Shown: piece after piece, positions 50,501 to 64,000 of the stretch
How positions within the stretch are numbered: position 1 is the stretch's first letter
Layout: every line of letters begins with the position of its first letter
From: Ascaris suum
Taxonomy: Eukaryota; Nematoda; Chromadorea; Rhabditida; Ascarididae
Direction of reading: 5' to 3'
DNA length: 64,000 nucleotides
Assembly (NCBI GenBank): GCA_013433145.1
Contig: CM024187.1
Location: 15,241,826-15,305,825 of the forward strand
Made by a program: the position numbers and the translations under genes
Notes under the pieces: generated by a model
Told to the model about the DNA's origin: nothing
Database searches by the model: none
The model's input: the letters and a program-made list of their open reading frames with translations, nothing else

Positions 50501-53500
50501 GGAGAGTGAATTTGTGAGGAATGTGGAATATGTATGTAACACTCTCTAAAATTGTAATGTTATGGGACCTCAACAACGGAATAGAGCTGTATCATCCAGT
50601 AAGGAATTTTAAACCTTTCGAAATCGTCAATGATCTTGTGATGGTTCGTGATGACGTCCGCCAAGATGAAGCATTGGACGATTAAGAGTTAGGCAACGAC
50701 GATGAGGTATGCTAAAGAACACTTTGATACCCCTTGTGCTATTCACAAAGTTGTCTTGTTCAAGAAAGAATTTGTCGTAGGACACTGCTGCAGGGTGGGT
50801 CATTGTTCAGTGGTTAGGGACAGCAATTTCAAAAGATGTGCCAATTATGGAGCGCCTCCAAGGTGTATGCAGGAAATTCTTGTGCAGAGAGTTTCATTAG
50901 ATAGCAAAACGAAAATAGCGATAAGAATGAAATTTAAAAGGCCGTTTTAAACGTGATAAACAATAAATTAAGTTATTGAATGAATCTGGTTTAATTTAAT
51001 TTAAAATTTAATGAAAGTTTGAAAATAAAATTCGAAGACTGAAAGGGGTCCTCAACTCAAAAACGTTTGCTGGATATATGCGTCAATTCATCTCTAGTGA
51101 ACTCCTCCTCTATTCCAGGACAACTTTATGCCCGGCGTCCAATGTCTAAAATTTTTGCGTGACTGATACGAACGTCATAATCGTCGTCGTGACAAAGATT
51201 TTCATTTAAAAAAAATGTATAAATGTAGCTCGATTTGTTTAAATCTAAATTGATTTATTGTCGCGTTGCTTTCCGGAAGGTAATATTTTCAGACAATAAA
51301 CCACCACTGCAAACAGATTTTGATGCGAAACTTATAAAAATCATCGCTGTTTCATTATTTTGAAACAAACATGGAGCATTCTTTCTCAGATCAATAATTT
51401 TCGTTTCTTTCGAGTACTTGTTAGATTCTCCATAAGAAAAGGTGTTGAAATGAAATCGAAGTTGAAAAAAAAATGTTCGTTTATGCACAAGGCACCCGTC
51501 TTTACTCGCTAATACCCACTTACACTTGGCCGATGCCAATGCACTACCGCGGTAGCCCTTTTTACGAACGAGAAAGGTAAGCTAGATCGCTAGGTAGAGT
51601 GGGGGCCAAATGCCGTGCTGGCGATAAATGCGAAGAAACAGTTCACCAAAAAATGCGCTCAGTAGCGGTTGTTTCTTGCACGTTCTGGGGAGTGCAATAT
51701 GCGAGCAGCGTCATTGCTCGCTGTTAATTCTCTACTGCAGTGCGTGCAATTGTTCCCTCTGTTGTTGATGCGCTGCAGATGTGCTCTGGATTCGCAGTCG
51801 AATTCATTCCTAAAACTTGATATCCTTGTCGACATCAAATCCTTCCGTTGTAAAGCTCAACAACTAATTAACATTAGTTGTTTGATATTTTAAATAGCTC
51901 CGTTGCACTATTTTAAATCGTTATAATGCCTGCAAATAGGCCAGTTTCTTTCTGAACAAATTTCTTTCGTCAGTAGATTGCTAGCCTGATCTGGTGTCGC
52001 ATTTCGAAACAGGTAGTTATGTTGATATATGTAATTATTTTAAGCATTGGTACGGTCATTTCATATTCAGTATTGCTGTTGTAACGGTCGCACGCAAAGT
52101 GTTTCCGTTTGATTGAGAATATGATGGTAGCGGGGCATGGATACGTTGCCATAAAACAATCATGTTCCAAATACCGCAGTTCTGAGTTTGGAGGTGCTGG
52201 CAGTGTTTTTGTGAAGGTAAATCTGAGGAAAGAGTTCTTCTTCAGCTTATCACTGCTTCGACTTTGAAGTATCGAGTCTTCTCCAACTTTACAGATGAGG
52301 GTTTACAAAAAAGAAATGTCGAAATAAACGCATTCCTTCAGAAGTTGAGGGTTTTTTTCCTCTTCGAGTGTGTCAGTTTATTTGTGCTCTCTGAGGTGGT
52401 TTCGAGCGTCATTTCTTATATGCATTGGAATGTCCTGCAAAAGGAATGTGTTCTACCATACCTCACAATGTCTTCCTAAAATACTAGGACACCCCGCAAT
52501 CAGTTGTTTTTAAAAAAGAGGCGCCCACGCCACTTTCGAGGTGAATATGAGTCAGCTGAAGGACGATGAGCTCCTAGAAGCAAGTTGCTGAAAATCCTAT
52601 TTCCAATTCGCCGTTTAGGAATAGCCTTTACTACTCTGTGTGGTTCGCGTTAAGCAATCTAGTCCCATGTAGTTACTTTCGAACGCCGTTCTTTATGCAG
52701 AGATGTACATTGCTCAATGAATTGACTACACCTAAAGCTGCTAGCAGCTAAAAATACTTGCGTAAACTGCTAGAGTATTTTAGTGCAAGAAGTGTGCTGT
52801 AAACTGACAGGTATTGTCTTAATAAGCATGACACACAATAAGCCTCACGCTTACCTTTCAACATGTTTTACGCCAATCAGTCAGTACACACAACGCACCT
52901 GTTGATATAAGGGATTGCTAGAATTGCACAGTTGTGTGGGAATCGACGAGCGCCTTTTGGCAAGAACACAACAACCATTCATGCAGAAGCAGATGTTGTT
53001 TGATTGGGGTTGCCGTTTTGCTTTCAACAATGACTTCCCGAGGAAGGTGTTATTGCATTCTGTGTTTGGTTCTTTACTGATTTATCGTCGTCTGAAACGG
53101 CGATGCGGATCTTCCAAGATGTCTAGTTAAGTTGAAGTAAATTACTTACTGTCTCACATATGCATGTGCTCCTTTTTTTTTGCAACAGTCTCCAAGTGAA
53201 CGTCATAAATATTTACCTTTATGTTATATGAGTGCTTCATGTTTACCATTTTTTTGTTTTATTTTATTTTATTCTGCACCGCATCCAAGGTAAATATATA
53301 TGTACTTCAACTCAACTAGAAGTATATAACGTTCAAATATATGACGTTCACGCGACAGCGAGTAGCCATCAGAGGTGACCAGTGCTATATCACGTTGCTT
53401 TTTTTGCAAGCAGGTGTACATATGTCGCCTTCCTTTTTTCTTGACACTGCTACGCTATTATAAATATCTTAACACTTGGTGCACTAATTACATGTCATTG

Positions 53501-53671
53501 AAATTTTCAAAACGTTTCTGCCCATGTTCTCATAAGTTTTGCAGCAGAGATGCCATTTCGCTTCCTAACTATTTCGTTCTCTCTGATCAAGCACGATTCT
53601 TAGCGATCTCTTGACTTTGTCGCTACACCAGAAGCGCTCTGAGAGTGCCTACTTTGTTGCGAATATTTCAG
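47590..53671. other. Divergent intergenic region between rsp-6 and paraoxonase gene
   Basis: About 6 kb. Open frames at 50054-50284, 50702-50950, 52264-52479 and 52915-53130 (plus) and 48191-48403 (minus) lack recognisable domains and convincing splice partners. AT-rich low-complexity DNA fills 48890-49260 (ACAAAT/TTACAA runs). A 12-bp direct repeat GTATTAATTAAC occurs near 50351 and 50373. Confidence 0.5.
53666..53671 (+). promoter_or_regulatory. Likely trans-splice acceptor of the paraoxonase gene
   Basis: GAATATTTCAG is followed by six bases (GTAGTT) and the ATG at 53678, the spacing expected for spliced-leader addition. Confidence 0.5.
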
Positions 53672-53677
53672 GTAGTT

Positions 53678-61822
<8,145 letters not shown>

Positions 61823-62050
61823 ATGCTTGCACCTATTGTTTAATTGACGTTCCTCATGGGAGCAAGGGGTGCCTATCAACTAATATGTACCACCAAAGTG
61901 ATAAGTCGCTAATGAATTCTCCATTAGGAACAAATTCTAACGAATGATCCATTGACAAAAAATGCCTTCTCATTTTGATAGGCGCAGTTTAGCGGGCTAT
62001 TTCATCAAGAGAACAACAGGATGCTTACAAGATTACCTCATAGTCAAATT

Positions 62051-62750
62051 TTTCGACCCTAGAAGGTGGCATGACACTTTTTATTCACGAAGTTCTATTT
62101 CGACAACTCGTGTTCTCGGACAAACTTCCCATTTCCCCCAAACCAACATCTAACAGAATCTTCAGCGGGTGTCAGAAATTCACTTTTGAAAACAAAAACA
62201 GGATAATAATAACTACCATGGAGAACGACGTAAGGGGGAAAGTGCTTTGTGCATGTAAAATACGAAAGAAAATCTTACTCGAGGTGCTTGTTCCCGTCAA
62301 GTTATGGGATGTCGTTACTTAATATGAAAAAAAAACCTGTACCGTTTAATTCGACTTTCCGAGGTTATCACACGCGCAGCAAATGCGTCCCACGCTTTGT
62401 ATTTCAGTCTTGTATTGGGATCATCCACTTCACCACCTGAGACTTGTTTAACTCAAAACGAACAAACATTGCGTAAGACGGCATGGACTGCTCCTACTAA
62501 ACCAGATATCATTGAGGAAATCCCATACACTTAACAAGAATGCTAGCTTTCACCTCAAAGCAGCATGAAAAATGGCGAAGGGGTCATTGAAGTTAAATGT
62601 CACCACGTCGTTCAATTTTTCAATAAAGAATTTACCTCACAGTGAAAGTTTTCGATTCTCAAAGGTGGCCTAACACTGTTTATTGACTCCTTGTTCCCGC
62701 CTTCCCTAAACAACATCTGACGCAACCTCGAGCAGATGTCAGTATATTTC
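62051..62750. repeat. Diverged direct repeat downstream of the paraoxonase gene
   Basis: Copy 1 (about 62051-62180) and copy 2 (about 62641-62750) share, in order, AAGGTGGC.T.ACACT.TTTATT, TCCC, AAAC.AACATCTGACG/AACA and G.TGTCAG with many substitutions and a shorter middle in copy 2. They probably are old copies of an interspersed element. They lie between the paraoxonase stop and the retrotransposon relic. Confidence 0.55.
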
Positions 62751-63289
62751 AAAAACTCAATAAGTACTCCTAAAAACGAGTCGACTTTCGCCGAAGGCCG
62801 CCTTCAATGAAAGTCACCTCCCATAAAATCCCATTTGATATTATCCGGCAACTTGATGTTGCTTCACTTTACATACCACGCAATCACCGCCCAACTCTTC
62901 GCCTGTCATTTCGTCACCTCGATCAACGCCATATGAGTAGCGCACGATTCCAACGTCAACATCACCTACCTAAGCACAGATTTCAATAAACACCTCAAAA
63001 TTTGAAGTATGTCTCGATCAGGGATGGGAAGCCAGGAGATGGAGGATTGGAAGTGAAAGCAGATGCCAACAGGAAATACTGGAGGGTAGCCGCGCGTCAT
63101 GCAATGCAACCTAGGTGAGGATCAAATGAATCTGGCGGTTCCCCTATCGTTACTTAGGAAAAAATTTTACGCCATCACTTTGCGAGGTGAGATTAGCTCG
63201 GAATCATTGTGAGATTAATTTGGAGTCATCTTAACTTCTCTAACATTATTAGTGATAGTCAGTGTGGTTATCTTAATGCAAAGTCAATG

Positions 63290-64000
63290 CCCGTACAGAC
63301 CACGACATCATACTGTGGCTGGCGTGCTGCTGTTAAAGACAGTCTCCGAACACATTTATATTGAGCTTGATGAAGATTTGATTCGACGACTGACCTGAAA
63401 CCAATGCTGAATGCGAGGGCTTATGAAATCTGTGGCGCTCCCTTAGCCATTTCAAAAACTTCTTGTGCCAGCAAATCCCCGAAAACTGCGAATGCTTTCT
63501 CCTTGTTTCATCCTGCTCTGAGTGGAATACCACAGGGCATTATTACGCCGCCTTTCATATTTCTCTCTTAAGTAAACGACCATCCACGGAATATACCGAG
63601 CTGTTTTATGCCGGTAATATGAGGACATACTGATTATAGAACGTTACGACATGCTCTCAATGGAAACATGGACATAGCTTTAGCAATCAGAAACGTCCAT
63701 CCGTATGTGTTTCCTCTCATGCGAAAATTTTTCTAATGGATATCTCTTACGTTTACCTGGTGCAGTTTTTCCTGTAAAGATGGTGATGAATGATATGAGT
63801 GTTTAGGTGAATGCCGACCTTAGCTGGCGTAATCATCATTGAGCTCCAAGAATGATAGGCTGAAGTTTCGAATCGTAATTCTTCGTATCTTAGAATATAG
63901 CTGAACAGAAAATTACTGAAAGGTTTTTGTTTCTAACTGTCCCCATTTTAGAACGCTGCACTCAGGTTTGTCCGCCATATGTGAGCGGATATCTGGATAA
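63290..64000 (+). mobile_element. Decayed non-LTR retrotransposon reverse transcriptase (CR1/jockey-like), runs off right edge
   Basis: Broken frames keep the order of non-LTR reverse-transcriptase blocks: SGIPQGIITPPFIF at about 63521 (family SG.PQGS.LGP.LF), then VNDHPRNIPSCF, with the catalytic YADD box degraded at about 63605; VNADLSWRNHH at about 63807 (family DLGV.....L.W..H); and PILERCTQVCPPYVSG at about 63948 (family RP.LEY...VW.P). Several stops and frame changes show it is inactive. Upstream limits are unclear, and no target-site duplication or poly(A) end is in the window. Confidence 0.7.

Overview
This is a eukaryotic window, almost certainly from a nematode. Coding exons are short (25-270 bp). 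They are separated by AT-rich introns of 0.2-4.3 kb and bounded by worm-type TTTTCAG acceptors. Three of the four genes have a TTTCAG/TTGCAG-type acceptor 3-6 nt before the ATG, as expected for spliced-leader trans-splicing. The introns are much longer than in Caenorhabditis, and there are long (TA)n tracts and decayed repeats. A strongylid/hookworm-like parasitic nematode is my best guess; this is inference, since no species marker is present.

Four genes were rebuilt exon by exon using conserved motifs and splice-phase agreement. (1) A minus-strand USP3-type ubiquitin-specific protease (usp-3) starts at 12018 and runs left. It has a UBP zinc finger, an enlarged acidic/basic linker and the catalytic Cys box. 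The later catalytic exons could not be placed and may lie beyond the left edge. (2) A plus-strand ROR/DHR3-type nuclear receptor (nhr-23) spans 25413-36554 in eight exons, 465 aa. (3) A minus-strand SRSF3/SRSF7-type splicing factor (rsp-6) spans 47578-38143 in five exons, 150 aa. (4) A plus-strand paraoxonase-family gene spans 53678-61822 in nine exons, 372 aa, with all key calcium and histidine residues.

Layout: 1-12018 usp-3 (-); 12.0-25.4 kb a divergent intergenic block with degenerate repeats; 25.4-36.6 kb nhr-23 (+); 36.6-38.1 kb a convergent spacer; 38.1-47.6 kb rsp-6 (-); 47.6-53.7 kb a divergent spacer; 53.7-61.8 kb the paraoxonase (+); 61.8-63.2 kb diverged repeats; 63.3-64.0 kb a decayed non-LTR retrotransposon reverse transcriptase running off the right edge. 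The four genes are independent (no operon spacing) and act in chromatin deubiquitination, molting transcription, splicing and membrane/secreted lactonase-type biology respectively.

The items most worth a second look are a candidate premature-stop (poison) cassette exon in rsp-6 intron 3, a GC-rich island open on both strands in nhr-23 intron 2, abutting nuclear-receptor half-sites just before the nhr-23 start codon, a 25-bp microexon in the paraoxonase, and the roughly 180-residue longer linker of the USP3 protein.
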